From Rhizobium ruizarguesonis (GTDB taxonomy: Bacteria; Pseudomonadota; Alphaproteobacteria; Rhizobiales; Rhizobiaceae), in NCBI RefSeq assembly GCF_012349115.1, contig NZ_PQIG01000069.1:52222-116221 (forward strand): 64,000 nucleotides of DNA. The letters are read 5' to 3'. How positions within the stretch are numbered: position 1 is the stretch's first letter; every line of letters begins with the position of its first letter. Below, in pieces: positions 1 through 8,392 of this stretch. Made by a program: the position numbers and the translations under genes. The notes under the pieces were generated by a model. The model made no database searches, had not been told where the DNA came from, and worked only from the letters and a program-made list of their open reading frames with translations.

Positions 1-808
1 AGACGATCAGGCAGGGGATCGTCATGACGACGACACCGGCCTGGACCGCTCCCCAGTTGATGGCGCCGAGCCGTCCGGCGCGAACCGCCGTCATCAGCAC
101 CGGCAGGGTGTATTTCTCATTGCTGGAGAGCAGCACCAGCGCGGCGAGAAACTCGTTCCAGGCATTGAGGAAGGCAAAGATCGCGACCGTCGCGACACCC
201 GGAAGCACCAGCGGCAGAAGAACCCGCACCAGAAGCCTGAGGTCCCGCGCCCCATCGATGCGTGCGGCCTCTTCAATCTCTTTCGGCACGGCGTCGAAGG
301 CGTTGCGCATCATGAAGACCGAGAAGGGCAGTTGCAGCGTCACATAGACGAGCGTCAGCCCAAGCAGCGAATTGTTGAGGCCGAGCTTTGCCAGGATGAT
401 GAAGAGCGGCGTCAGGATCGACTGGAACGGGATCATCAGCGTCGCGATGATCAGCACGAAGAGCGCATTCTTCAGCGGGAACCGGTAGCGCGAGAAGCCG
501 TAACCGGCGAGCAGGCTGACGGCGACGGTGAGCACCACGGTGGCGACCGAAACGAATAGCGAATTGATCATGTGCTGCCAGATGCCGGCGCCGAACGTAT
601 CGAGCAGCGCGTAGGAATCGATGCTGACGCCGGATGTCGGCCAGGGCGGCAAGGGCGGCAGGCTGGCCTCCGTGCCATGCCGGAAGGAGGACAACAGCGT
701 GATCACGAAGGGGGCGAGAAAGAAGAGCGATATGGCGATGCCGGTCAGATGATAGGCCGACTTCGTCCGGATGGCCTTGCGCGCGCGGCGTTCCCTTGAC
801 GTGGTCAT
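1..808 (-). CDS. Carbohydrate ABC transporter permease, MalG type (3' end cut by window)
   Basis: Inner-membrane permease of a sugar ABC importer. The reading frame starts at 808 and runs open to base 1, so the C-terminus lies outside the window. The N-terminus has a first membrane segment around LTGIAISLFFLAPFVITLL. The cytoplasmic EAA loop that docks the ATPase is visible as EEAARIDGARDLRLL followed by LLPLVLPG. The start codon overlaps the stop of the upstream permease in ATGA, so the two subunits are translationally coupled. It belongs to the operon LacI, binding protein, permease, permease read leftward; an ATPase gene may follow off the edge. The substrate cannot be read from the sequence beyond a sugar or sugar derivative. 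Confidence 0.9.
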   Translation of the reverse strand, partial: MTTSRERRARKAIRTKSAYHLTGIAISLFFLAPFVITLLSSFRHGTEASLPPLPPWPTSGVSIDSYALLDTFGAGIWQHMINSLFVSVATVVLTVAVSLLAGYGFSRYRFPLKNALFVLIIATLMIPFQSILTPLFIILAKLGLNNSLLGLTLVYVTLQLPFSVFMMRNAFDAVPKEIEEAARIDGARDLRLLVRVLLPLVLPGVATVAIFAFLNAWNEFLAALVLLSSNEKYTLPVLMTAVRAGRLGAINWGAVQAGVVVMTIPCLIV

Positions 809-1737
809 GGACGCTCCTCCCCGACGCGAAGCAGCCAGAGCTGCACGATGCTGATCGCCACCAGAATGGCGAGAAGCACGATCGACAGTGCTGCGCCATA
901 ACCGAGATTGAACGACACGAAGGACTGATTGAAGATGTAGTAGACCACCGAGATCATCTTGTTCTGCGGTCCGCCTGACGTCATGATGTAGAACTGGTCG
1001 AAGGCGAGGATCGAACCGGTGACGGAGACGATCAGCGCCAGCGCGATCGTCTTGCGCATCAGCGGCAGCGTCAGATGCCGGAAACGCTGCCAGCGGCCGG
1101 CGCCGTCGATGCGGGCCGCCTCCGTCAGCTCGGACGGAATGGCCTGAAGCCCGGTCAAAAGAATGATCATCGTGAAGCCGGCGATCTTCCAGACGACCAT
1201 CACCACGATCGTCAAAAAGGCGGTGTCGAAAGTCGCAAGAAGATTGGGGCTCTTTTCGACGAGGCCGAGCCCTCTCAAGGCCGGGCCGATGAAGCCGCTA
1301 TCGACATTGGCGAGCCAGACCCAGAGCAGGGAGGCTGTCGCAAGACCGACCACGACAGGCAGGAAGATGATCGTCCGGTAGGCGCCGACGAACTGCCGTT
1401 CCTTCTCGACGAAGATTGCCAGCGGAAAGGCGATCGCGAAGATCGCGATGGTGACGATCACGGTGTAATAGGCCGTGAAATTCAGCGCCGTCATAAAGCG
1501 GGTGTCGTTGGCCATGCGGACATAATTGTTGAAGCCGATCCAGCGGGACGCCCCCATCAGCGGCCAGTTATGCAGGCTCATCCATCCGGTGAAGAGAACC
1601 GGCATGATGAAGAAGACGATGACCAGCGCCATGGCCGGCGCGATGTAGACGAGGCCGCGCCAGTTCGATCGGCGCCGTCGCCTGCGCCGAGGCAATAGAA
1701 TCTCTGAACCGGAACCGGTCATCAAAACGCTCCGCAT
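805..1737 (-). CDS. Carbohydrate ABC transporter permease, MalF type
   Basis: Inner-membrane permease, 310 residues, partner of the downstream MalG-type permease. An arginine-rich N-terminus (residues about 17-23) precedes the first membrane segment (VYIAPAMALVIVFFIMPVLF). The EAA loop reads TEAARIDGAGRWQRF and is followed by LTLPLM, as in family CUT1 permeases. ATGA overlap with the next gene shows coupling. A second in-frame ATG lies at 1722, so the true start could be five codons downstream. The gene sits 60 bases after the binding-protein gene, behind a GC-rich hairpin that may lower permease expression relative to the binding protein. Confidence 0.9.
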   Translation of the reverse strand: MRSVLMTGSGSEILLPRRRRRRRSNWRGLVYIAPAMALVIVFFIMPVLFTGWMSLHNWPLMGASRWIGFNNYVRMANDTRFMTALNFTAYYTVIVTIAIFAIAFPLAIFVEKERQFVGAYRTIIFLPVVVGLATASLLWVWLANVDSGFIGPALRGLGLVEKSPNLLATFDTAFLTIVVMVVWKIAGFTMIILLTGLQAIPSELTEAARIDGAGRWQRFRHLTLPLMRKTIALALIVSVTGSILAFDQFYIMTSGGPQNKMISVVYYIFNQSFVSFNLGYGAALSIVLLAILVAISIVQLWLLRVGEERP

Positions 1738-1771
1738 CTGTCGAGTGGGATTGGCCGGGAAGCTGCCACCG

Positions 1772-1794
1772 CTCCCCGGCCGCGGCCGGGGGAG
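1772..1794 (-). other. Intercistronic GC-rich hairpin after the binding-protein gene
   Basis: CTCCCC pairs with GGGGAG, followed by GGC pairing with GCC past a one-base bulge, in the 60-base gap between the binding protein and the first permease. No U-tract follows on the transcribed strand, so it looks more like an mRNA-stabilising or partial-termination structure than a full terminator. Confidence 0.5.
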
Positions 1795-1797
1795 AGT

Positions 1798-3036
1798 TTA
1801 CTGGCCGCTATCGATGATCGATTGCATTTCCGATTGCGCACTCGAAAACGCGCCGTCGACGTCGTCGCCGAAGATCGCGGCGTTGGTGAAGCTTGCCCAT
1901 GGCCCGTTGGCGCTGTTGATCAGGTCGTTGAACTGCAGCGTATAGGGGGTCTTGGCCACACCGATCGCCTTCAGGCCGACCTGCATGCGCGGATCGAGGC
2001 CCTCAAGCACCTTGTCGGCGATATCGCCGCGCGTCGGCAGGCTGCCATATTTCGCCATGATCTTCTGGCCGTCCATCGAATACACATATTCGAGGAACTC
2101 CTTCACCGCGTCGATCTTCTTCGTACCCTTGGTGATGACGAAGTTGTCGCCGCCGGCAAAGGACGAAGGCTTCCCGCCGACGCCGGGAATGAGCGTCACG
2201 CCGAAGTTGATATCGGGATGCTCGGTCACCAGCGTGCCGATGGCAAAGGCGCCGAGGCTTTGCTGGCCGATCTTGCCGTTGGTGAAGGTCAGGAAGTTCG
2301 CGCCGTTGTCGCTGGCCGCTCCCGCCGGCACCAGGTCCTTCTTGACCATGTTGCGGTAGATATCGACGGCCTTGCGCATCTCAGGCGTATCGAGCGTCGC
2401 CGTCTTGCTGTCGGCCGACAGGATATCGGTGCCCGCACCCCAGACGAGCGGCGTGAAGGTGAAGATCATGCAGCCGCCGCAGCCGCCGCCGGAGAAATAG
2501 AAGCCATAGGTGTCGTCACCGAGCGCCCGGATCTTCTCGGCATTGGCGGTAATTTCGTCCCAATTCACAGGTGCCTTTTCCGGGTCGAGACCGGCCTTCT
2601 TGTAGAGATCCTTGTTCCAGGCAAAGACGGATGTTTCGACCGAAAGCGGCAGGCCGTAGATCCGGTCCTGATAGGTGCCCAAGCGAACATGCGATGGCGA
2701 AAGCGAATTGAAATACGGCAGGGATTTTGCCCAGTCCGTCAGATCTTCCAGCTGGCCGGCCGCGGCAAAGGCAGGGTTATAGATGAGGTCCATCGACAGG
2801 GCGTCCGGCGCCTGTCCGCCGGCGATCGCCGTCGCATATTTCTGCACCAGCTCGGAGAACGGCACCTCGGTCATCACGACCTTGTTCTCGTGACCGGAAT
2901 TATAGGCTTCGACGACCTTCTTGAAGGCGTCGCCGATCCCCGAGCGAACCCACATTTCGACATTTTCGGCAGCCGACGCGGCCGACACCAGACATAAGGT
3001 AGCGATGCTGGTCGCCGCCAAAAGACGCTTGATCAT
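1798..3036 (-). CDS. Extracellular sugar-binding protein of ABC importer
   Basis: Periplasmic substrate-binding protein of the family 1 (MalE-like) type, 412 residues from the chosen start. A Sec signal peptide is clear: MIKRLLAATSIATLCLVSAA with a cleavage site near ASAAEN. The ATG at 3036 is preferred over an ORF start at 3060 because GGGAGGAG lies a few bases upstream. The mature protein has the usual features of the family, such as the VTLIPGVGGKPSSFAGGDNF segment near the ligand hinge. A small odd element, GGGCGGC, contributes two cysteines in the middle of the protein. It follows the LacI gene by 54 bases and is probably in the same transcript. The ligand is unknown. Confidence 0.92.
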   Translation of the reverse strand: MIKRLLAATSIATLCLVSAASAAENVEMWVRSGIGDAFKKVVEAYNSGHENKVVMTEVPFSELVQKYATAIAGGQAPDALSMDLIYNPAFAAAGQLEDLTDWAKSLPYFNSLSPSHVRLGTYQDRIYGLPLSVETSVFAWNKDLYKKAGLDPEKAPVNWDEITANAEKIRALGDDTYGFYFSGGGCGGCMIFTFTPLVWGAGTDILSADSKTATLDTPEMRKAVDIYRNMVKKDLVPAGAASDNGANFLTFTNGKIGQQSLGAFAIGTLVTEHPDINFGVTLIPGVGGKPSSFAGGDNFVITKGTKKIDAVKEFLEYVYSMDGQKIMAKYGSLPTRGDIADKVLEGLDPRMQVGLKAIGVAKTPYTLQFNDLINSANGPWASFTNAAIFGDDVDGAFSSAQSEMQSIIDSGQ

Positions 3037-3090
3037 GACACTCCTCCCGATATGGCGCATCTCCTCGCGCCTTTGCTCATTCTCTTGTTC

Positions 3091-4155
3091 TCATCCCCGG
3101 GGGGCTTTACCCCCGCATGACTGCCGGACGATCAGCCGGCACGGCAATTTCCTCACTCCCGGCTCGACAGGCCGTCCTTCCGCAAGCGCAAGCACCGTCA
3201 ATCCGGCTTGCCGCCCGAGCTCCTTCAGTTCCATGTCCACCGTCGTCAGCGGCGGCCGCGTCTGGGCCGCGACAATCTCCCAATTGTCGAAGCCGATGAC
3301 CGAGACGTCCTGCGGCACCTTGACGCCGCGCTCGCGCAACGCATCCGCAGCACCTCGGGCGATCTGGTCATTGCCGCAGAAGAGCGCATCCGGTTTTTCT
3401 CCCGGTCTCTTCCAAAGCTGTTCGACCGCCTCATGGCCCCAGCTTTCCGACCAGACGCCGTAGAGCACCGGTTCGCGGTGACCGGCCACCTCGTGATAGG
3501 CGCCGGCACGTTCCCGCACCGAGAAGAAATCCTCCGGCCCGGTGATGTGCGCAATCCGGCGCCGCCCGATCTTCACGAGCCATTCCACCGCCAGCCGCGC
3601 ACCCTGTTCGTCGTCAGACCGGAAGGTCACGCTGTTCTGCGTCCCCTCCGTGAATGCGTAGACGACAGGCACATGCAAATTCGACAGATCGACCGGCAGG
3701 CGCCGATCCAGGCGTTTTCCCGTCGCGATGATGCCGTCGACCTGTTTGTCCAGCATCGCGTCGACATGGATCTGGGCGAGCGCCGGATCGTCTTCAATGG
3801 CACACAGGAAGACGGAAACGCCGTGATCGACAAGTGCGTCCGAGATCCCCGCCATGACAGGCAGCGTGAACCGGCCATAGGTGTCGTTCGTCAGCAGCCC
3901 GATGGTGAAACTGCGCTTGCTGAGAAGACCTCTCGCCAGCGCATTCGGCCGGTATCCGATTTCGGCGGCGATCCGCTTCACCCGCTCGCGCGTTTCCGAC
4001 CCCATCCGGCCGGTATCATTGAGAGCTTTCGACGCCGTCGAGATGCTCACCGCGGCAGCCGCCGCCACCTCGTGGATGGTGATCCTGCCTCTTTTTCCTC
4101 CCGATATGTTCAGAACGTCCTCCTTCTGAAGTGATCTGAGAAAAGCTTTTACCAA
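3091..4155 (-). CDS. LacI-family transcriptional repressor
   Basis: Repressor of the adjoining sugar-transport operon and probably of itself. An N-terminal helix-turn-helix of LacI type begins at ITIHEVAAAAAVSISTASKAL, with the hinge region GYRPNALARGL. The rest is a periplasmic-binding-protein-like effector domain (VIGFDNWEIVAAQTRPPLTTV). It is the first gene of the leftward operon. The start is uncertain. The frame opens at a TTG (4155) that overlaps an operator-like palindrome and has no ribosome site. A strong AAGGAGGA lies just before an in-frame CTG at 4113, which would give MNISGGKRGRITIHE and leave both operators outside the coding region. I keep the longer frame but think initiation near 4113 is plausible. 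Confidence 0.88.
   Translation of the reverse strand: MVKAFLRSLQKEDVLNISGGKRGRITIHEVAAAAAVSISTASKALNDTGRMGSETRERVKRIAAEIGYRPNALARGLLSKRSFTIGLLTNDTYGRFTLPVMAGISDALVDHGVSVFLCAIEDDPALAQIHVDAMLDKQVDGIIATGKRLDRRLPVDLSNLHVPVVYAFTEGTQNSVTFRSDDEQGARLAVEWLVKIGRRRIAHITGPEDFFSVRERAGAYHEVAGHREPVLYGVWSESWGHEAVEQLWKRPGEKPDALFCGNDQIARGAADALRERGVKVPQDVSVIGFDNWEIVAAQTRPPLTTVDMELKELGRQAGLTVLALAEGRPVEPGVRKLPCRLIVRQSCGGKAPRG
4137..4154. promoter_or_regulatory. Candidate LacI-type operator O1
   Basis: TGAGAAAAGCTTTTACCA contains the perfect palindrome AAAAGCTTTT and matches the neighbouring operator in 15 of 18 positions. The central symmetric CG-containing core, AT flanks and position next to a lacI-type gene fit operators of this family. 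Confidence 0.55.
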
Positions 4156-4168
4156 TCCCTATGTCAAG

Positions 4169-4186
4169 TGAGAAAAGGTTTTCTCA
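4169..4186. promoter_or_regulatory. Candidate LacI-type operator O2
   Basis: TGAGAAAAGGTTTTCTCA is an inverted repeat with 8-base arms around GG. Its centre is 32 bases from that of the first operator, close to three helical turns, which would suit cooperative binding on one face of the DNA. It lies upstream of the lacI-type gene. Confidence 0.6.
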
Positions 4187-4429
4187 TACGACCCCAAGGC
4201 TCGGATCGGCGGCGCAGTTTGTGGGAGGACGCAAGCACAGGGAAAGATCCATGCGCATCGGTCAGGCCAATTGCGATGTGTCATCAGTGTTAAGACCAAG
4301 CGCAGAGCGGATGATCTTGGAAGGGCAAGGGAGGTTTATTGCGGCGTTTTGCGGGAGCAAGACCGATCGCTGTCAGAACCTCCAGTGGAGGCCCTGAATT
4401 ACGGTTCGAACCGAGCGATCATCGAAAAA

Positions 4430-5644
4430 TCAGGCGACGTGCCTTGCGAGCGCACAACGCGACCAGAGCGAATGCAGCGCCTCGACGAGATGGGCGATAT
4501 CGGTATCGGAATGCAGCGGCGTTGGCGTGATGCGCAGCCGTTCGGTCTTCTTCGGCACGGTGGGATAGTTGATCGGCTGGACATAGACGCCGCAATTGTC
4601 GAGCAGCAGGTCGGAGATCCACTTGCACTTGGCCGCATCGCCGACCAGCACCGGCACGATATGGCTCGGATTGGGCATATGCGGAATGCCGCGCTGGTCA
4701 AGCAGCGCTCTCAGCTTGCGGACACGGTCCTGATGGCGGGCGCGTTCGAACTGGCTGACCTTCAGGTGCTGGATCGAGGCAACGGCGCCGGCGGCCAGTG
4801 CCGGCGGCAACGCCGTGGTGAAGATGAAGCCCGAGGCAAACGAGCGGATGAAATCACAAAGGGCCGTCGAAGCGGCGATATAGCCGCCCATCACCCCGAA
4901 CGCCTTGCCGAGCGTGCCCTCGATGACGGTCAGCCGGTCCATCAGCCCTTCGCGCTCGGCAATGCCGCCGCCGCGCGGGCCGTACATGCCGACGCCATGC
5001 ACTTCGTCGAGATAGGTCATCGCCCCATATTTGTCGGCGAGATCGCAGATCGCCTTGATCGGGGCGATATCGCCATCCATCGAATAGACGCTCTCGAAGG
5101 CGATCAGCTTCGGCGCCTTCGGATCGGCGGCCTTGAGCTTGGCTTCGAGATCGGCCACGTCATTGTGCTTCCAGATCACCTTGTCGCACTTGGCATAGCG
5201 GATGCCCTCGATCATCGAAGCATGGTTCAGCGCATCGGAGAAGATGATGAGGCCGGGGATCTTGGCGCCGAGCGTGCCGAGTGCTGCCCAGTTGGACACA
5301 TAGCCAGACGTGAAGATCAGCGCTGCTTCCTTGCCGTGCAGATCGGCAAGCTCACGCTCGAGCATGACGTGATGGTGGTTGGTGCCAGAAATATTCCGGG
5401 TGCCTCCCGCACCCGCGCCACAGTGGTCGATGGCGTTCTTCATCGCCTCGATCACCTTCGGATGCTGGCCCATGCCGAGATAGTCGTTGGAGCACCAGAC
5501 CGTGACTTCCTTTTGGCCATCCGCGGTGTAACGCGTCGCGCGGGGAAAATTGCCGCGGTGACGTTCGAGATCGGCAAAAACGCGGTAACGGCCCTCAGCA
5601 TGAAGCCCGTCCAGCTCGTTTTTGAAAAACGCTTCGAAATCCAT
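4430..5644 (-). CDS. hemA: 5-aminolevulinate synthase
   Basis: Condenses glycine and succinyl-CoA to 5-aminolevulinate, the first step of haem synthesis by the C4 route used in alphaproteobacteria; a cytoplasmic PLP enzyme. The 404-residue length from MDFEAFF is typical. The PLP lysine is in GTLGKAFG (K247), and the cofactor aspartate lies in LDEVHGVG (D213). The glycine-binding region includes [10 protein letters not shown] and [13 protein letters not shown]. The start at 5644 is chosen because family members begin MDFEAFF and GGAG lies upstream; a longer frame to 5698 and an ATG at 5647 also exist. It is a single gene. A candidate iron-control palindrome lies about 100 bases upstream. Confidence 0.97.
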   Translation of the reverse strand: MDFEAFFKNELDGLHAEGRYRVFADLERHRGNFPRATRYTADGQKEVTVWCSNDYLGMGQHPKVIEAMKNAIDHCGAGAGGTRNISGTNHHHVMLERELADLHGKEAALIFTSGYVSNWAALGTLGAKIPGLIIFSDALNHASMIEGIRYAKCDKVIWKHNDVADLEAKLKAADPKAPKLIAFESVYSMDGDIAPIKAICDLADKYGAMTYLDEVHGVGMYGPRGGGIAEREGLMDRLTVIEGTLGKAFGVMGGYIAASTALCDFIRSFASGFIFTTALPPALAAGAVASIQHLKVSQFERARHQDRVRKLRALLDQRGIPHMPNPSHIVPVLVGDAAKCKWISDLLLDNCGVYVQPINYPTVPKKTERLRITPTPLHSDTDIAHLVEALHSLWSRCALARHVA

Positions 5645-5969
5645 CATATGCTCCAGTATCGCGCGGATGTTCTTGATGACTGGACGTCCGCGCGTCAATG
5701 CTTACCCTTTGCTTTAACATCAACTGCGGCAAAAGGCCCAGATTTTTGAATGATTCCAGATAAAAAATATGCGAGCCGCGATCAATGAAATTGATGCCGC
5801 AGAAGGCAGCCGAGTTTGCGCACCGTGCAAAAGGCGACCCAGCCTGATCGCAAAAAAATCAGCACACCGGATGGACAACCCTTTCTTCCGACATAGTTTT
5901 CGGTCTAGCCTGACAAAAAAATAGAAGGGACGGCCTTTGCCCGCTGGGCAACAACCTCGGAGAGAAAAG
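5645..5969. other. Intergenic region between hemA and lipoprotein gene
   Basis: This holds the promoters of the divergent hemA and lipoprotein genes. Apart from one ICE-like palindrome (5744-5760) and AT-rich tracts around 5758-5770 and 5855-5935, I see no supportable gene. Confidence 0.5.
5744..5760. promoter_or_regulatory. Candidate Irr-type iron control element upstream of hemA
   Basis: TTTTGAATGATTCCAGA has the GAA-N3-TTC core and agrees with the published rhizobial ICE consensus TTTAGAA-N3-TTCTAAA at 11 of 14 fixed positions. It is 100 bases upstream of the hemA start. The match is imperfect, so this is a suggestion. Confidence 0.3.
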
Positions 5970-6227
5970 ATGAAGAAAGTTGTCATACTCGCACTGATCG
6001 GCCTGTCGATCGCAAGCTGCACGCCGACGCAACAGGGCGCCGGCATCGGCGCTGCATCCGGTGCCGTCATCGGCGGCGTCGTCACCGGCAACGTCCGTGG
6101 CGCGGCAGTCGGCGCCGCTATCGGCGGCGTGTCTGGCGCCCTCATCGGCAGCGTCGCCGAACAGCCCGGCCAGTGCTACTATCGCGACCGTTACGGCCGC
6201 CGCTACATCGATAGTTGCCCGCGCTGA
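5970..6227 (+). CDS. Small glycine-zipper outer-membrane-type lipoprotein
   Basis: An 85-residue lipoprotein precursor. The signal is MKKVVILALIGLSIASC, with the lipobox IASC and cysteine 17 as the expected lipidation site. Residues about 24-58 form a glycine-zipper stretch with repeated GAxxGAxxGG patterns (GAGIGAASGAVIGGVVTG, then a second similar block), typical of small membrane-inserted envelope proteins. The C-terminus carries a tyrosine and arginine-rich tail (YYRDRYGRRYIDSCPR). The ATG at 5970 follows GGAGAG. A strong terminator follows, so it is monocistronic. The family is common in rhizobia but has no established function that I can name. Confidence 0.85.
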   Translation: MKKVVILALIGLSIASCTPTQQGAGIGAASGAVIGGVVTGNVRGAAVGAAIGGVSGALIGSVAEQPGQCYYRDRYGRRYIDSCPR

Positions 6228-6254
6228 GAGCGCTCGGAGATCGGCAAATTCAGG

Positions 6255-6283
6255 AAATCCCGGACACACGTCCGGGATTTTTT
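6255..6283 (+). terminator. Rho-independent terminator of the lipoprotein gene
   Basis: AAATCCCGGAC and GTCCGGGATTT form an 11-base stem with an ACAC loop followed by TTT, 27 bases after the stop codon. Confidence 0.9.
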
Positions 6284-6396
6284 GTGCTAAATTAGCGCGT
6301 TGGCAATTTAAAATGGTACACCCCGCGCGATTTTGTCGCTAAGCTGTTCATGGCTGGGCAACGAAGCTTCAATGTAGACATAACCAAAAGCGGCGG

Positions 6397-8325
6397 ATGC
6401 GGATCAGAGGGACAGGCCCGAAAACAGGTACTGCGTATCGGCGAACAGGCACCATGATGGTGGTCGCAGCGGCAGCTGCGTTCTCACCGGTCCTGATCGG
6501 CGACGCTTACGCCTTCAAGCTTTTCGGCATCACCATTTTCGGCAAAGAAGAAGACGAAGGCGAACAGGTGCCCGATCCGGTGCGCTACCACGTCGACCTC
6601 AGGGCCGATACCGCCGATCCCGACCTGAAAGAAGCGCTGGAAAACAGTTCCCGTCTCGTCAGCGACCAGAAGCAGCCGGTTTCCGGCGATCTTGGCATCG
6701 TCGTCAAGGCGCGCGACGACCGTGAGCGGCTGATCGCCACTCTGTATGAAAAGGCCCGTTATGGCGGCCTGGTGACGATCGCCATCGACGGCAAGAATAT
6801 CGACGACCTGCCGCCCAATCCGACATTCGACCGGTCCGGACCGATCCCCGTCACCGTCGACATTGCTCCCGGTCCCGTTTTCAAGGTCAGGGAGGTACAG
6901 TTCGGCGGCGATGCTGCAAACCACAATCCCGCCGATTACGACCTCGCCCCGGGCGCTGAGGCCGGCTCGCTCGCCATCATCAGGGCCGGCGACAAGATCG
7001 TCGAACAATTGAAGAGTGAAGGCCGGCCCTTCGCCAAGTTGACCGAACGCAAGGTCGTCGCCGATCACAACAGCGATACCGTCGATATCGTCCTTGCTGC
7101 CGAGGGCGGTCCCATCGCCCCGATCGGCGATGTCGGCGTCACCGGCGAGAAGACTGTCAGACCAGGCTTCATCCAGCGCTACTCCCGGCTGAACAAGGGC
7201 GAAGCCTATTCCCCGGAAACGCTGAAGAAAGCCGGCGAGCGCCTTCGCGCCCTCGGCGTCTTTTCGAGCGTCACCATCCACCAAGGGGATGCGCTGGCGC
7301 CGGATGGCACCTTGCCGATGACGATCGAGGTCTCAGAAGGCAAGAGACGTTACTTCGGCGTCGGCGCGCAATATTCCACCACCGACGGCTTCGGTGTTCA
7401 GGGCTATTGGGGCCACCGCAATCTGTTTGGCGAAGCCGAAACGCTGAGGATCGAGGGATCGGTTTCGCGGCTTGGCGAAACGACGGATGTCGGCAGCCTC
7501 GACTATTCCGCAGGCATCCTCTTCACCAAGCCCGGCGCCTTCTTTCCCGCCGCCACGCTGAAAGCCGGCATCGTCGCCAAGACCGAAAATCCGGATGCCT
7601 ATAACGCGACGCTCGTCACCGCCTCGCTCGGTCTTTCCTACGAACTGACTGACCAGGACACGGTCTCGGCGAGCGGCGAGGTCAGCTGGGAACGCGATGA
7701 TGACGCCTTCGGCACGAACGACTATCTGACCTTCACCCTGCCGATCCAATATGATCGCGACGCACGCGACGACAAGTTCAACCCGACGGAGGGTTATCGC
7801 GCGACATTCTCGGCAAAGCCTGGCTACGAAATCTTCAACGCCACGCCCTATGCGGCATTCGAGGGCTCGATCTCCGGCTATCTGCCATTCGGCCAGGAAG
7901 ACGGCGTCGTGCTGGCCGGCAAGGTTGCCGCCGGCGTCCTGATCGGCGGCGATAGCATTGGGGATATTCCCGCCACACAGCGCTTCTTTGCCGGCGGCGG
8001 CGGCTCCGTGCGCGGATACAGCTATCAGGAAATCTCGCCTTATAACGACAATGGTGATCCCACTGGCGGCCGCTCCTATGTGACCGGTTCGCTGGAGGCT
8101 CGCATCAAGATTACCGATACGATCGGCATCGTGCCCTTCATCGATGTCGGCACCGTATCGGACAGCACCTTTCCAGGTTTTTCCGATATCCGCGCCGGCG
8201 CCGGCGCCGGAATACGATATGCAACGCCTTTCGGCCCGCTGCGGCTTGATTTTGCCATGCCGCTGAACAAGTACGAAGATGGCACAGATTACGGAATCTA
8301 CGCCGGCATCGGCCAGTCCTTCTAG
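6397..8325 (+). CDS. tamA: TamA-type outer-membrane assembly protein (Omp85 family)
   Basis: Outer-membrane beta-barrel protein that pairs with inner-membrane-anchored TamB in the translocation and assembly module. It has 642 residues. An N-terminal signal ends near GDAYAFKLFG. POTRA-type repeats cover roughly residues 150-310 (VFKVREVQFGG, IGDVGVTGEKTVRPGFI, GEAYSPETLKKAGERL). The 16-strand barrel of the Omp85 superfamily follows, ending in a terminal phenylalanine (GIGQSF), with FFAGGGGSVRGYSYQ as the conserved L6 loop VRGY motif. The start could also be at 6454 (MMVVAAAAA). It is followed directly by tamB. Confidence 0.92.
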   Translation: MRIRGTGPKTGTAYRRTGTMMVVAAAAAFSPVLIGDAYAFKLFGITIFGKEEDEGEQVPDPVRYHVDLRADTADPDLKEALENSSRLVSDQKQPVSGDLGIVVKARDDRERLIATLYEKARYGGLVTIAIDGKNIDDLPPNPTFDRSGPIPVTVDIAPGPVFKVREVQFGGDAANHNPADYDLAPGAEAGSLAIIRAGDKIVEQLKSEGRPFAKLTERKVVADHNSDTVDIVLAAEGGPIAPIGDVGVTGEKTVRPGFIQRYSRLNKGEAYSPETLKKAGERLRALGVFSSVTIHQGDALAPDGTLPMTIEVSEGKRRYFGVGAQYSTTDGFGVQGYWGHRNLFGEAETLRIEGSVSRLGETTDVGSLDYSAGILFTKPGAFFPAATLKAGIVAKTENPDAYNATLVTASLGLSYELTDQDTVSASGEVSWERDDDAFGTNDYLTFTLPIQYDRDARDDKFNPTEGYRATFSAKPGYEIFNATPYAAFEGSISGYLPFGQEDGVVLAGKVAAGVLIGGDSIGDIPATQRFFAGGGGSVRGYSYQEISPYNDNGDPTGGRSYVTGSLEARIKITDTIGIVPFIDVGTVSDSTFPGFSDIRAGAGAGIRYATPFGPLRLDFAMPLNKYEDGTDYGIYAGIGQSF

Positions 8326-8392
8326 AATTGCCGATTCCGTTCGTGTTTTCCGATCTGTGAGCCGTCATGAAAACGGGGTAGTGTCCGCGCCA

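Noticed and set aside
4161..4397. Possible 78-residue gene between the lacI-type gene and hemA
   Set aside because: No ribosome site, no conserved pattern, and it starts inside the operator area.
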